This document shows positions 17,843 through 27,523 of a stretch of DNA of 64,000 nucleotides, in pieces. Position 1 is the stretch's first letter, and every line of letters begins with the position of its first letter. The notes beneath the pieces were generated by a model. That model was not told the DNA's origin. It was given only the letters and a program-made list of their open reading frames with translations, and searched no databases. The position numbers and the translations under genes were made by a program. Origin of the DNA: Flavobacterium sp. NG2 (GTDB taxonomy: Bacteria > Bacteroidota > Bacteroidia > Flavobacteriales > Flavobacteriaceae); the NCBI RefSeq assembly GCF_034119845.1, contig NZ_CP139420.1, forward strand, positions 3,784,001-3,848,000. Direction: 5' to 3'.

Positions 17843-18194
17843 TGTAATCATTTTTGTTTAATTCAATAATTTATAAATGACAAACTACACTATTCAATAT
17901 CTATTTTAATTTCTAAAACAACATACTTAGCCAGTCACAAATATAAACAAATTCCTATTTAATCATTAAAATAAAATAGATTTTTCTGACATCAAAAAAA
18001 CCATTATTTGGGCTAAGTAAAAGTTTTTAAAATATAAAACACTACTAAATATGAGGCACAAACAAATGAATATTTCCCTTATTGTAAGTTTTAAATTAAC
18101 CCTTGAATTGTTAAACTTTTCCCTTTCGCCTTTTAACTCCTTCCTTATTCCTCTATTCTTTCCGTAAGACCCTTTCATTTACAACTGAATAGTT

Positions 18195-18202
18195 TACTTT
18201 TG
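18195..18202 (+). promoter_or_regulatory. Candidate -7 box of the ABC-F gene
   Basis: TACTTTTG fits TAnnTTTG and ends 17 bases before the GTG at 18219, which would give a short leader. No TTG lies at the correct distance upstream. Confidence 0.4.
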
Positions 18203-18218
18203 CAAAAAAATTACACTT

Positions 18219-20081
18219 GTGAATTACCTTTCAGTCGAAAATATATCAAAGTCTTATGGCGAACGTACACTGTTTGACAACATCTCTTTTGGAATCAATA
18301 AAGACCAAAAAATTGCTTTTATCGCCAAAAATGGTTCGGGAAAAACGACCATTATGAACATCATCAACGGTTTTGACGAGCCTGATACGGGGCAAGTTGT
18401 ATTACGCAAGAGCATCCGCATGGCGTTTTTGTCACAGGACAATAATTTGCAAGAGGAATTGACGATTGAGGAAAGTATTTTTGCATCGGACAATGAAACT
18501 TTGAAAATCATTGAGGCTTATGAAAAAGCATTAGAAAATCCTGAAGACGAAGAGGCATACCAAAAAGCGTTTGACGGAATGGATCAGCACAATGCTTGGG
18601 ATTTTGAGACGCAGTACAAGCAAATTTTGTTCAAACTGAAACTAGAAGATTTCAAACTGAAAGTTAAAAACCTTTCGGGGGGGCAAAAAAAGCGTTTATC
18701 ACTGGCGATTACCTTGATTAACCGTCCTGATTTATTGATTTTAGATGAGCCTACGAATCACTTGGACTTGGAGATGATCGAATGGTTGGAAAGTTATTTT
18801 GCTAAAGAAAATATCACGTTGTTTATGGTAACACACGACCGCTTTTTCCTAGAACGTGTGTGTAACGAAATCATTGAATTAGACAATGGAAAAATATACC
18901 AATACAAAGGTAATTACTCTTATTATTTAGAGAAAAAAGAAGAACGCATCGCCTCAGAAAATGCGAGTGTGGACAAAGCACAAAACCTTTTTGTAAAGGA
19001 ATTGGAATGGATGCGTCGCCAACCTAAAGCGAGAACAACCAAATCAAAATCGCGCCAAGACGATTTTTATGTGATTAAGGAAAAAGCCCAAAGTCGCCGT
19101 AAGGAGAACAAGGTGGAACTTGAAATCAACATGGAGCGTATGGGGAATAAAATTATCGAATTGCACAAAATCTCTAAAAAGTTTAAAGACCATGTGATTT
19201 TAGATAATTTTAGTTTTGATTTCCAACCCGGAGAACGTATCGGAATCATTGGTAAAAACGGAACAGGAAAGTCAACTTTCTTGAACTTGGTTACAGGAAC
19301 CTTACCTCTTGATAGCGGAAGAGTGGTTGTCGGTGAAACCATCAAAATTGGGTATTACACCCAAAGTGGTATTAACCCAAAATCAGGACAGCGTGTTATC
19401 GATATTATTAAAGAATACGGAGAATATATCCCATTAAAAAAAGGGAAATTGATTTCGGCTTCTCAATTATTAGAACGCTTCCTTTTTGACAATAAAAAAC
19501 AATACGATTATGTTGAAAAATTAAGTGGTGGAGAATTGAAACGTTTGTATTTATGTACGGTTTTGATTCAGAATCCTAACTTTTTGATTCTGGATGAGCC
19601 TACCAATGATTTGGATATTGTTACCCTTAACGTATTGGAAAGTTTCTTATTAGACTATCCTGGCTGTTTATTGGTGGTATCGCACGACCGTTACTTTATG
19701 GATAAAATTGTCGATCATCTATTTGTTTTTAGAGGTCAAGGTGAAATCGAGAATTTCCCAGGAAACTATTCTGATTTTAGAGCCTACGAAGACAGTGCCG
19801 ATGTGGCTCAAAAGGAAGAAAACAAAGCCGAGAAGAAAGAATGGAAACAAAAGAATCCAACAGGAAACCTCAGCTTCAACGAACAAAAAGAATTTCAGAA
19901 AATAGAACGTGAAATCAAAGACCTTGAACTTGATAAAGCTAAAATAGAACAACTATTTGCTGATGGAAAAGTTGTGGATGCTGACATTGAGAAAAAAGGA
20001 AACGAACTGCAAAACATCATCAACAAAATCGAAGCGAAAGAAGAAAGATGGTTTGAACTTTCGGCTAAGATGGAGGAATAG
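18219..20081 (+). CDS. ABC-F family ATPase
   Basis: A soluble ABC-F protein of 620 residues (group of Uup, EttA and related ribosome-associated factors) with no membrane domain. Two ATPase domains are visible: the first with IAKNGSGKTTIMNII (Walker A), LSGGQKKRLSLA (signature) and LLILDEPTNHLDLE (Walker B); the second with IGKNGTGKSTFLN, LSGGELKRLYL and LILDEPTNDLDI. The two are joined by a charged linker with WMRRQPKARTTKSKSR, which in ABC-F proteins lies near the ribosomal P site. The C-terminal part is a long lysine- and glutamate-rich coiled coil, as in Uup. The start is GTG (MNYLSVENISKSYG). It is expected to act on ribosomes or DNA; it is not a transporter. Confidence 0.93.
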   Translation: MNYLSVENISKSYGERTLFDNISFGINKDQKIAFIAKNGSGKTTIMNIINGFDEPDTGQVVLRKSIRMAFLSQDNNLQEELTIEESIFASDNETLKIIEAYEKALENPEDEEAYQKAFDGMDQHNAWDFETQYKQILFKLKLEDFKLKVKNLSGGQKKRLSLAITLINRPDLLILDEPTNHLDLEMIEWLESYFAKENITLFMVTHDRFFLERVCNEIIELDNGKIYQYKGNYSYYLEKKEERIASENASVDKAQNLFVKELEWMRRQPKARTTKSKSRQDDFYVIKEKAQSRRKENKVELEINMERMGNKIIELHKISKKFKDHVILDNFSFDFQPGERIGIIGKNGTGKSTFLNLVTGTLPLDSGRVVVGETIKIGYYTQSGINPKSGQRVIDIIKEYGEYIPLKKGKLISASQLLERFLFDNKKQYDYVEKLSGGELKRLYLCTVLIQNPNFLILDEPTNDLDIVTLNVLESFLLDYPGCLLVVSHDRYFMDKIVDHLFVFRGQGEIENFPGNYSDFRAYEDSADVAQKEENKAEKKEWKQKNPTGNLSFNEQKEFQKIEREIKDLELDKAKIEQLFADGKVVDADIEKKGNELQNIINKIEAKEERWFELSAKMEE

Positions 20082-20147
20082 CTATACATTTCATATTAAG
20101 AACAACATATAGATAGAACTAACAAATCCATTCTCAAAAAGTTAAAC

Positions 20148-20190
20148 AAAAAAGCTGTGTCATTCAAAAAGAAGACACAGCTTTTTTTTT
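20148..20190. terminator. Bidirectional terminator between ABC-F and the T9SS gene
   Basis: Arms AAGCTGTGTC and GACACAGCTT at 20152-20161 and 20174-20183 with A runs before and T runs after, so it can stop transcription from either side. Confidence 0.85.
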
Positions 20191-20203
20191 GCTAATTATT
20201 ATA

Positions 20204-22810
20204 CTATTTAATGATTAGTTTGGCTACTTTATAAGAATACTTTTTACTGTTTAATTTACAAAAATAAATCCCTGGGCTTAAATTTCCTTTTGATAGACTA
20301 ATTTGGTTTTCCCCGATTTGTGCCTCCACAGCTATTTCTTTTACAATTTTCCCAGAAATATTATAAATTGCTACTGACATCGTTTCCTCTTCATTAGCTG
20401 TAAAATGCATTACAGACAAACTAGTCAATGGATTAGGAGTTACATAAAAAACAGGTGTAGCAGCCAATTGAAAACTATTTACAGACAATATTTCTTTTTT
20501 AGAAAATTGGATAGCCTCTAAGTCCATCACTTTAACTGTCGATTGACCATCCTTTGCTGTCATCTTAAATTCAATCGTTTTGATATCATTTAAAACCATC
20601 GGAGTTCCTTTAGTCGAAGTAAATTGTGAAAATGGAATTGCAAATTGCTGTATGTTATTTGTCAACTCAATCGTAGTACGGTATTGCTCTTCCCAACTAC
20701 TAATACTATTTTTAATAAAAATAATCTCTAATGTACCTGTACCCTTTGCATTAAGTAAAAAAGTTTTATAAGTAGACAAATCTACTGCTTTGAACCTTGG
20801 AGTCAATGCTCTGTAAGAACTAATATAAGAATTTGTGGTAGCTGTAAGGCTCAGGTTTCTTTCTACTGGATAATTATCCGTACCAAAAGCAACCTCATTA
20901 GGATAAATTGCATAATTATTTACTAATGTTCCTGAAGCTGAATCATCAACACCCCATGGGCCATCAGACATAAACAAATCATCAGGTGTAGCGATGCCAT
21001 CTCCAATTCTAAAACCAATATCAAACAAATTACCTGTTTGAAGTACTAATTCACTAATATATTTTTTATCTAAATCAATCGAAGCATTAAGATGTTGCTC
21101 AGTACTTGTCTCTGTTGCACGCATTCCTGCATCAAAAGTAACTACTGCTGTAGCATTAGTGTTTATAATTTGTAACTCTAAAGTACCGTTAGTGTATTTA
21201 CCTTTTCTCACAAAGACAGTAGGAGGTGTCGAAAGTTCATAACTACTAATTGTTTTTTTAGCATCTAATAAAGACACTAGACTTTCTCCTAGGTTATATA
21301 AATCATCTATAGAATTAGACCAGATTTGAAAATTATAAAAACCAATATTTTTTTGGTATTTATCAAGATTCCAGTGACATTCAATACCATAATTAGCCCC
21401 ACCATTGATTTCTTTTGCGGACAAACTCAAAACATATTCAGTAGTACCGTCAGCATTTTTTATTATAGTTTTAATGAAAGGTTGCTCATTAATATCAATC
21501 GTTGAAACTGAAATAATCTGTGCACCTAACAAACGATCACAAATAAACTTTGTATGTTCATATACAGCATTCTCTGTTTTTAAAGCTAATATAGAAGCGA
21601 CCGCTTTGCTGTTTCTTAAATAATCTACTGAAAATACCTCAGTAGCATTTGTAATTGCTAATAAATCTGCAGGAGTAGATTCAATTACTTCAGTCTCATT
21701 AATTACACCAAAAGGGATAAAATCTTTCAAAACCGTTGTTGAAGCACTTGATGAAGACTTAGCCGTTAAAGATGTTTTAGAAACTCTTTTTGCAGTCTTA
21801 GCACTAAACTTGGCGCCACTTTTTACACGATTGAAATTACGTTTATTGATTTGTTCTGAAAGACGGTTATTACTTTCTAAACCACCATCATTAGCCCCTG
21901 AAATAGGTGCTTCTAATACTGGACAAGAAGCATAACCAGAACAAGATGGGTCATCACAATCAATTAAACCATCTCCATCATCATCAATTCCGTTATCACA
22001 TATTTCTTGTGGAACAGGTGCCGAAGGACAGCGGGCTCCGTCATTACTAGAACTAGATGGCCCATAGGCAAACAAATTGGAATCCATATTATTTGAACCA
22101 GTCAAATCTTGTACGCCTCTAATGATATAAACAGTTCCTGTTTGATTTGCCGAGATATAAAAACTACCCGATAAATCAAAATAAACGGCTCCATAAGTAT
22201 AGGTTCTCCCATTAAGGATAGGCACTACTCCTAAATTTACAACTTCCCCTGTATTAGGGTTGATACGGTATAAAATATTTGTTTTTTGTTCTACCGTATA
22301 TAAATTTCCATCAACAGCATTAAATGCCCAGTCGTGAATATTTATACTTTTTGACAATTCAAAAGAACCTAAGTACTGTGTATAATTAGCTGAAGTAGGG
22401 TCTAAATCAATTTTGTAGTATGTACTTCCACCAGCTTTAAAATAGTAAATTCCGTTAGCACTAACGTCCCCTACATATTTATTACCCGTGGGTAAATCAT
22501 TAATAGTATACACCGTAGTAGTAAAATTTTTTCCTATACGAACAATAGATTGTTCAGGAGAAGAAAGGTAGCCCCAGATGTATCCATCTTTAGGATTATA
22601 ACCTGCTCCATTGATATTACCAGAGGTAATATCCGCTGCCACCAAGATAGCATTACCAGAAGCTAAATCAATAGCATAGACATCATTATATTGAAATAAA
22701 TAAGCATTATAATCACAGTTAAACGGGATTTCTTGAGCAAAGGCACTAGTAGTAGAGAATAACACTCCTAATAAAACCTTTTTAAAAATTGTAGGTAAAG
22801 TTTTTTTCAT
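20204..22810 (-). CDS. Large secreted T9SS protein with calcium-like DGIDDDGDG motif
   Basis: An 868-residue exported protein. The signal peptide is MKKTLPTIFKKVLLGVLFSTTSAFAQ. The first 240 residues resemble the DUF6923-type propeller-like domain (DIASGNAILVA, NPKDGYIWGYL, FNAVDGNLYTVEQ), and are followed by a short acidic calcium-binding-like insert ICDNGIDDDGDGLIDCDDPSC. The next part is long, beta-rich and of unknown fold; it includes a segment on force and coupling (ENAVYEHTKFICDRLLG). The last 80 residues are a type IX sorting domain (VTPNPLTSLSVMHF ... GIYFCKLNSKKYSYKVAKLIIK). It should therefore be displayed or released through T9SS. Function unknown. Confidence 0.87.
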   Translation of the reverse strand: MKKTLPTIFKKVLLGVLFSTTSAFAQEIPFNCDYNAYLFQYNDVYAIDLASGNAILVAADITSGNINGAGYNPKDGYIWGYLSSPEQSIVRIGKNFTTTVYTINDLPTGNKYVGDVSANGIYYFKAGGSTYYKIDLDPTSANYTQYLGSFELSKSINIHDWAFNAVDGNLYTVEQKTNILYRINPNTGEVVNLGVVPILNGRTYTYGAVYFDLSGSFYISANQTGTVYIIRGVQDLTGSNNMDSNLFAYGPSSSSNDGARCPSAPVPQEICDNGIDDDGDGLIDCDDPSCSGYASCPVLEAPISGANDGGLESNNRLSEQINKRNFNRVKSGAKFSAKTAKRVSKTSLTAKSSSSASTTVLKDFIPFGVINETEVIESTPADLLAITNATEVFSVDYLRNSKAVASILALKTENAVYEHTKFICDRLLGAQIISVSTIDINEQPFIKTIIKNADGTTEYVLSLSAKEINGGANYGIECHWNLDKYQKNIGFYNFQIWSNSIDDLYNLGESLVSLLDAKKTISSYELSTPPTVFVRKGKYTNGTLELQIINTNATAVVTFDAGMRATETSTEQHLNASIDLDKKYISELVLQTGNLFDIGFRIGDGIATPDDLFMSDGPWGVDDSASGTLVNNYAIYPNEVAFGTDNYPVERNLSLTATTNSYISSYRALTPRFKAVDLSTYKTFLLNAKGTGTLEIIFIKNSISSWEEQYRTTIELTNNIQQFAIPFSQFTSTKGTPMVLNDIKTIEFKMTAKDGQSTVKVMDLEAIQFSKKEILSVNSFQLAATPVFYVTPNPLTSLSVMHFTANEEETMSVAIYNISGKIVKEIAVEAQIGENQISLSKGNLSPGIYFCKLNSKKYSYKVAKLIIK

Positions 22811-22971
22811 TGGAATGGGGTCATTTTAAATTAAAAAACACCATAAAACTACAACTTATTACTTTAAGAAAGTAAGACTTTTAGACAAATACATCACTTT
22901 TAATCGTTAAAATGCTTTTATGTACAGATAAGCTGTTTTTGATTCTCACTTTAAAAATATATGAACTCAAC

Positions 22972-24525
22972 CTACCAAGCAATCGGGTTATAATCCTTCA
23001 AGAATTTACCGCGCCAATGCTTCCCAGAATTGATTCCGTCGAACAAAGGATCCATGACTCTTGCTGCTCCATCTACAATATCTAATGGCGGTTGAAAATC
23101 TTCTTGTTCTTGTTTTCTTTTAGCTAATTCGGCAGGATCTTCGTCGGTAACCCAACCTGTATCTACTGCGTTCATAAAGATTCCGACTTTAGCCAATTCA
23201 CCTGCAGCAGTATGCGTTAACATATTCAAAGCCGCCTTAGCCATATTCGTATGAGGATGACGGGCTTCTTTAAAATCACGGTAAAACTTCCCTTCCATCG
23301 CTGAAACGTTGATGATATGCTTTTTACCGGTGTTGTCTTTTTTCATCAATTCCGACAAACGATTACATAAAACAAAAGGCGCAACCGAATTCACCAACTG
23401 TACCTCAATCATCTCCGTAGTTTCTATTTGTCCTAATTTCAAGCGCCAACTGTTGGTCTTTCGCAAATCAACTTGTTGCAAGTCAGCATCAAGTTCTCCT
23501 TCTGGAAAAACTTCATTAGTTACCAAAGCTTTATCAAATGAATACGGAATCTGAGATAACTGTGCCGAAGCTCTCAGTCCAATTCCTGGTTCGGGTCCAT
23601 GCCAAGTAACTGGCATATTTTGATTCGAAGAAATACTAGAAGTTAAGACTTTCAATTCATCCAAGCAATCCAAATGGTCTAATAATAACGTTTGGGCTTG
23701 TATTGGTAAAGAGGCAATAGGACGTTCTTCATTTTCCATCAAGTGCGTATAAAAACCTGAAGGACGACGCACTGTTTGCGCAGCATTATTAATCAATATA
23801 TCTAAACGACCGTATTTTTGTTCGATGAAATTACAAAAGATTTCCACACTTGGAATATGTCTTAAATCCAAACCGTGAATTTTCAAACGATCTTCCCAGT
23901 CTTTAAAATCAGGTTCTTTAGCAAAACGCAAAGCCGAATCGACAGGAAAGCGAGTGGTCGCAACAACTGTAGCACCGCCACGCAACAACATCAAAGTAAT
24001 ATGATACCCTATCTTTAATCGAGAACCTGTAACTACTGCAATTTGCCCTTGTACATCGGCCGTTTGAAAACGTTTGGCATAATTAAAATCACCACAATCC
24101 GTACACATCGAATCGTAAAAATGATGCATCTTAGTAAAAGGTGTTTTGCACACATAACAATTACGTGGGGTCTCTAACTCTAATGCTTCTTTGTTTGCCA
24201 AATCAGTCGAAGCTAATAATAGAGGAGCCACAAAGACCGAAGCCTCACGAGCATGGCGAATTCCTGTTTCTTTTCGGGCTGTTCTATCGCGTTTTTCTTG
24301 TTTGCGCTTGGCAACTGCTTTTCCATCTTTCTTTCGACGCAAAAGCTCCTCACGATCAGGACGTGAAAACTGACCTGCCGCTTTGATTAAAGCCGTTCGT
24401 TGTTCTTTGGGAATATCAAAAATCTGGTCGGTATCTGTATTTAATTGGGAGAGAATAGCAATACAACGGTCAATTTCTTCTGCTGTGATTGTTCTTTCTG
24501 TTACTTGTTCTTCCTGCATCATCAT
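22972..24525 (-). CDS. Zinc-ribbon SDR-like protein with altered active site
   Basis: A 517-residue protein that combines a basic coiled region (residues 30-90), a CxxC..CxxC zinc ribbon ([24 protein letters not shown], about 121-145) and a short-chain dehydrogenase-like Rossmann domain from about 160. The SDR part keeps TGSRLKIG at the nucleotide-binding loop, with Lys where the usual second Gly stands, [10 protein letters not shown] and NVSAMEG with the catalytic Ser. The expected Tyr of YxxxK is Thr in [12 protein letters not shown], although the Lys is present. The rest looks intact, so it may bind a cofactor or partner rather than reduce a substrate. It is a single gene. The first of three consecutive Met codons was chosen as the start. 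Confidence 0.85.
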   Translation of the reverse strand: MMMQEEQVTERTITAEEIDRCIAILSQLNTDTDQIFDIPKEQRTALIKAAGQFSRPDREELLRRKKDGKAVAKRKQEKRDRTARKETGIRHAREASVFVAPLLLASTDLANKEALELETPRNCYVCKTPFTKMHHFYDSMCTDCGDFNYAKRFQTADVQGQIAVVTGSRLKIGYHITLMLLRGGATVVATTRFPVDSALRFAKEPDFKDWEDRLKIHGLDLRHIPSVEIFCNFIEQKYGRLDILINNAAQTVRRPSGFYTHLMENEERPIASLPIQAQTLLLDHLDCLDELKVLTSSISSNQNMPVTWHGPEPGIGLRASAQLSQIPYSFDKALVTNEVFPEGELDADLQQVDLRKTNSWRLKLGQIETTEMIEVQLVNSVAPFVLCNRLSELMKKDNTGKKHIINVSAMEGKFYRDFKEARHPHTNMAKAALNMLTHTAAGELAKVGIFMNAVDTGWVTDEDPAELAKRKQEQEDFQPPLDIVDGAARVMDPLFDGINSGKHWRGKFLKDYNPIAW

Positions 24526-24745
24526 CTATGAATGGCGTTTTTTTTTAAGCTTTTTTTTTAAACACATAGAAACATAGTTATTCTTTGCGTGTAAGGCGCT
24601 TTGCTTAGAATAGTTAAAACATAGCTGTACATCATCAAAAAACTAAATGCGTTTTAAGAGCGCAAAGATAGTTCTTTTTTAAAGGGACTAAGTCACAAAG
24701 ATTCTAAGTTTTAGGGTCAACAGAATACAAGCCCTCTATATACAT

Positions 24746-24776
24746 CCCCTTTTCCCTTTTCCCTTTTCCCTTTTCC
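24746..24776. repeat. Tandem CCCTTTT repeat before the methyltransferase gene
   Basis: Four contiguous copies of the 7-base unit CCCTTTT, followed after a short gap by two copies of ACTTCTA (to about 24800). It lies 62 bases before the start of the methyltransferase gene, in the promoter or leader region. The rest of the gap from 24526 holds only AT-rich sequence and no gene. Confidence 0.75.
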
Positions 24777-24837
24777 TCATTTCACTTCTAACTTCTAACT
24801 TACATTCGTACCTTAGCCCCTTTGAAACTCAAAAAAC

Positions 24838-25617
24838 ATGTTATTCCAAATCAAATCCTATTTACAGTTCCTTTGGCATTCTAAAAACGAACACGCTGTG
24901 CACTCCCCTTTTGTGTTTCTTTTGATTACCAAATGTTTTTACGATACAAAACCAAAAGCTGATTACACCATTTTAAAGAACTACCGCCAGTCTCTCTTAG
25001 AAAATAAAAACACCATTGAGGTAACCGACTTTGGTGCGGGTTCGAAAGTTTTCAAATCCAACCAACGTCAGATTGCTCAAATTGCTAAAACAGCTGGAAT
25101 TAGTCCAAAACGTGCACAATTGCTGTATCGAATAGCAGCCTATTTTCAGCCGGAAACGATTCTGGAATTAGGCACTTCATTAGGATTAGCAACTTCTGCA
25201 TTGGCTTTAGGGAATCCTAAGGCAACCATCACCAGCTTAGAAGGCTGCCCAAATACGATGGCAATTGCAAAAAAACAATTACAACAATTCAATTTGAATA
25301 ATGTAAATACTGTTGTGACTGAATTTGGTACCTATTTCGACAACTTGAAACTTGAAACCTTAAACTTTAAACTTATTTACTTCGATGGCAATCATTCTAA
25401 AAAAGCAACCTTAGATTACTTTGAGCGGTTGTTACCAACAGTTCATAATGATACAGTTTGGATTTTTGACGACATTCATTGGTCAGCCGAAATGGAGGAA
25501 GCTTGGAAAGAAATCAAAAACCATCCGAAAGTTAAAGTTACCATTGACACTTATCAATGGGGATTGGTTTTCTTTAGATACGAACAGCCCAAACAGCATT
25601 TTATCATTCGGACGTAG
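24838..25617 (+). CDS. O-methyltransferase-like SAM-dependent enzyme
   Basis: A 259-residue class I methyltransferase. The SAM-binding motif reads ETILELGTSLGLATSALAL at about residues 113-131, followed by the acidic ITSLEGCPNTMAIA and, near 185-190, LIYFDGNHSKKATLDYFE, a pattern of O-methyltransferases, and then VWIFDDIHWSAEMEEAW. An N-terminal helical part (WHSKNEHAVHSPFVFLLI) is common in Bacteroidota members. The substrate is not determinable. A tandem CCCTTTT repeat lies in its upstream region and could affect expression by changing length. It reads toward a LolD-like ATPase gene. Confidence 0.85.
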   Translation: MLFQIKSYLQFLWHSKNEHAVHSPFVFLLITKCFYDTKPKADYTILKNYRQSLLENKNTIEVTDFGAGSKVFKSNQRQIAQIAKTAGISPKRAQLLYRIAAYFQPETILELGTSLGLATSALALGNPKATITSLEGCPNTMAIAKKQLQQFNLNNVNTVVTEFGTYFDNLKLETLNFKLIYFDGNHSKKATLDYFERLLPTVHNDTVWIFDDIHWSAEMEEAWKEIKNHPKVKVTIDTYQWGLVFFRYEQPKQHFIIRT

Positions 25618-25733
25618 AAGTTTATTATACCCGTTTCCAAACTCACAAAATGCGTGTTTAACTATTTAATTTAAAGAGTTCCATTTACATTTTGTACTTT
25701 TATTTTTTTGAATCGAACATTATAAACCTCAAC

Positions 25734-26426
25734 ATGAGTCAACCTTTAATCAAAATCAAGAACATCAAACGAAACTTTAGTTTAGGCGATGAAACCGTTT
25801 ATGTTTTAAAAGGCATTGATTTAGAAATCAACAAAGGTGAATATGTAGCGCTAATGGGGCCGTCGGGTTCAGGGAAATCGACTTTGATGAATCTTTTGGG
25901 TTGTTTGGACACGCCTACTTCGGGTACTTATATCTTAAATGGCAAAGATGTCAGTAAAATGAGGGATAATGAACTAGCTGAAATCCGCAATAAAGAAATA
26001 GGTTTTGTATTTCAAACTTTCAATTTATTGCCTCGAATGACAGCTTTGGACAATGTCGCTTTACCGATGATTTACGCTGGTTATTCTAAATCCGAACGAA
26101 AAGCAAGAGCCGAAGCCGTTTTAAACCAAGTAAGTCTTGCTGACCGAATGGATCATCAACCCAATCAACTTTCTGGTGGTCAACGCCAACGAGTTGCAGT
26201 AGCAAGAGCCTTGGTCAACAAACCTTCCATTATCCTTGCCGATGAACCTACAGGAAACTTAGACAGTAAAACATCAGTTGAAATCATGACCCTTTTTAAC
26301 GAAATTCATGCTAACGGCAACACGGTCATTTTAATAACACACGAAGAAGAAATCGCCGCTTATGCGCATCGAATTATTCGACTACGAGATGGAATGATTG
26401 AGAGTGACACAAGAAAAGAAGGTTAA
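25734..26426 (+). CDS. ABC transporter ATP-binding protein, LolD/MacB type
   Basis: A 230-residue ATPase of the LolD/MacB branch. The start is the ATG at 25734, since the conserved N terminus begins [20 protein letters not shown]. All motifs are visible: Walker [18 protein letters not shown]-loop [15 protein letters not shown], signature [15 protein letters not shown], Walker [16 protein letters not shown] and the switch His in LITHEE. It would power the extrusion or release of a lipoprotein, peptide or drug together with a FtsX-like permease, but none lies next to it, so the partner is elsewhere. It is followed by a palindrome at 26432-26457. Confidence 0.9.
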   Translation: MSQPLIKIKNIKRNFSLGDETVYVLKGIDLEINKGEYVALMGPSGSGKSTLMNLLGCLDTPTSGTYILNGKDVSKMRDNELAEIRNKEIGFVFQTFNLLPRMTALDNVALPMIYAGYSKSERKARAEAVLNQVSLADRMDHQPNQLSGGQRQRVAVARALVNKPSIILADEPTGNLDSKTSVEIMTLFNEIHANGNTVILITHEEEIAAYAHRIIRLRDGMIESDTRKEG

Positions 26427-26431
26427 CTGAC

Positions 26432-26457
26432 TAACCGTTTAATCGATTAATCGGTTA
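26432..26457. repeat. 26-bp near-perfect palindrome in the gap before the adenosyltransferase gene
   Basis: TAACCG, TTTAATCGATTAAT and CGGTTA together form a palindrome with a single mismatched pair, centred on ATCGAT. It lies between the ATPase stop and the start at 26483 and could be an operator or a small palindromic repeat; I cannot tell which. Confidence 0.6.
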
Positions 26458-26482
26458 AACTTTAAATGATTAAACAACAAAA

Positions 26483-27052
26483 ATGAAAATATACACCAAA
26501 ACCGGCGACGGTGGTACCACAGCACTTTTTGGCGGAACACGCGTCCCTAAAGACCATATTCGGATTGACAGTTATGGCACGGTTGACGAGTTGAATTCCT
26601 ATATTGGACTTATTCGTGACCAAGAAATAGACACTCATTACAAGCAAATCCTAATTGAAATCCAAGATCGCTTGTTTACAGTTGGTGCTATTTTGGCCAC
26701 TCCACCCGAAAAGGAAGTTTTGAAAAACGGACAACCCCGATTAAAAAACCTGGGTATACTAGAAACCGACATCGAATTATTAGAAAATGAAATCGACACC
26801 ATGGAACTAGCCTTGCCTCCCATGATGCATTTTGTACTGCCTGGCGGACATTCTACGGTGTCATATTGTCATATTGCACGCTGTGTTTGCCGTAGAGCCG
26901 AACGTTTAGCCGTACATTTAGACCATCAAGAACCTATTGAACCACTTACAATTCAATATCTAAACCGACTTTCTGACTACCTTTTTGTCTTGGCACGAAA
27001 GTTGACTTTTGATTTGAACGCTGAGGAAGTGAAATGGATTCCGAGAAAGTAA
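26483..27052 (+). CDS. Cob(I)yrinic acid a,c-diamide adenosyltransferase, PduO type
   Basis: A 189-residue ATP:cobalamin adenosyltransferase of the PduO type, which transfers the adenosyl group of ATP to reduced cobalamin to make adenosylcobalamin. The ATP-binding N terminus KIYTKTGDGGTTALFGGTRVPK and SYGTVDELNSYIG, and later VLPGGHSTVSYCHIARCVCRRAER and YLNRLSDYLFVLAR, are all typical and intact. It is expected to be a cytoplasmic trimer. The genes around it do not belong to B12 synthesis, so it probably serves salvage of imported corrinoid. Confidence 0.93.
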   Translation: MKIYTKTGDGGTTALFGGTRVPKDHIRIDSYGTVDELNSYIGLIRDQEIDTHYKQILIEIQDRLFTVGAILATPPEKEVLKNGQPRLKNLGILETDIELLENEIDTMELALPPMMHFVLPGGHSTVSYCHIARCVCRRAERLAVHLDHQEPIEPLTIQYLNRLSDYLFVLARKLTFDLNAEEVKWIPRK

Positions 27053-27163
27053 TCAGTTAGCAGAAAAATAGTAATCAGTACCAAACTGAACACTAAAAAA
27101 CTGAATACTGAACACTAAAAAAAAACACGTTCTTATTTTTTTTATAAAAAAATCATTTTTTAC

Positions 27164-27193
27164 TTGTCTTTTTCAGTAAAAAAATTATTTTTG
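27164..27193 (+). promoter_or_regulatory. Bacteroidota promoter of the DUF2795 and secA genes
   Basis: TTG at 27164-27166, a 19-base spacer and TATTTTTG at 27186-27193 fit the Bacteroidota consensus exactly. The start of transcription would be near 27200, about 17 bases before the ATG at 27217. Confidence 0.7.
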
Positions 27194-27216
27194 CACAAAA
27201 CTAAATCGATAAAAAG

Positions 27217-27438
27217 ATGTATTGGACATTAGAATTAGCATCCTATCTAAGTGATGCACCGTGGCCTGCTAACAAAGACGAACTTATTGACTACGCTATA
27301 CGTGCTGGAGCACCACTAGAAGTGGTAGAAAACCTACAGTCTATTGAAGACGAAGGCGAGATATACGAATCGATGGAAGAAATTTGGCCTGATTATCCTA
27401 CTGACGAAGATTATCTTTGGAATGAGGACGAATATTAA
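27217..27438 (+). CDS. DUF2795 family protein (73 residues)
   Basis: A 73-residue acidic protein of the DUF2795 family, beginning MYWTLELASYLSDAPWPANKDELIDYAIRAGA, the family's diagnostic segment, and ending in an acidic tail (DYPTDEDYLWNEDEY). Such proteins are small, helical and found just upstream of secA in Flavobacteria, as here. The function is unknown. A promoter lies just upstream and a terminator-like hairpin just downstream, so it is partly separated from secA. Confidence 0.88.
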   Translation: MYWTLELASYLSDAPWPANKDELIDYAIRAGAPLEVVENLQSIEDEGEIYESMEEIWPDYPTDEDYLWNEDEY

Positions 27439-27452
27439 AAAATAATACCAAG

Positions 27453-27480
27453 AAAAAGTCTCATACGAGACTTTTTTTTT
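27453..27480 (+). terminator. Hairpin between the DUF2795 gene and secA
   Basis: Arms AAAAAGTCTC and GAGACTTTTT with a four-base loop and a T run. It may end DUF2795 transcription or attenuate readthrough into secA. Confidence 0.75.
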
Positions 27481-27523
27481 GGTTAAACATAAACTAAAAA
27501 ATAAACTAGAAACATAAACAGTT

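Noticed and set aside
17966..18178. 70-codon minus-strand frame before the ABC-F gene
   Set aside because: Composition and lack of any motif do not support a gene, and it sits on the upstream region of the ABC-F gene.
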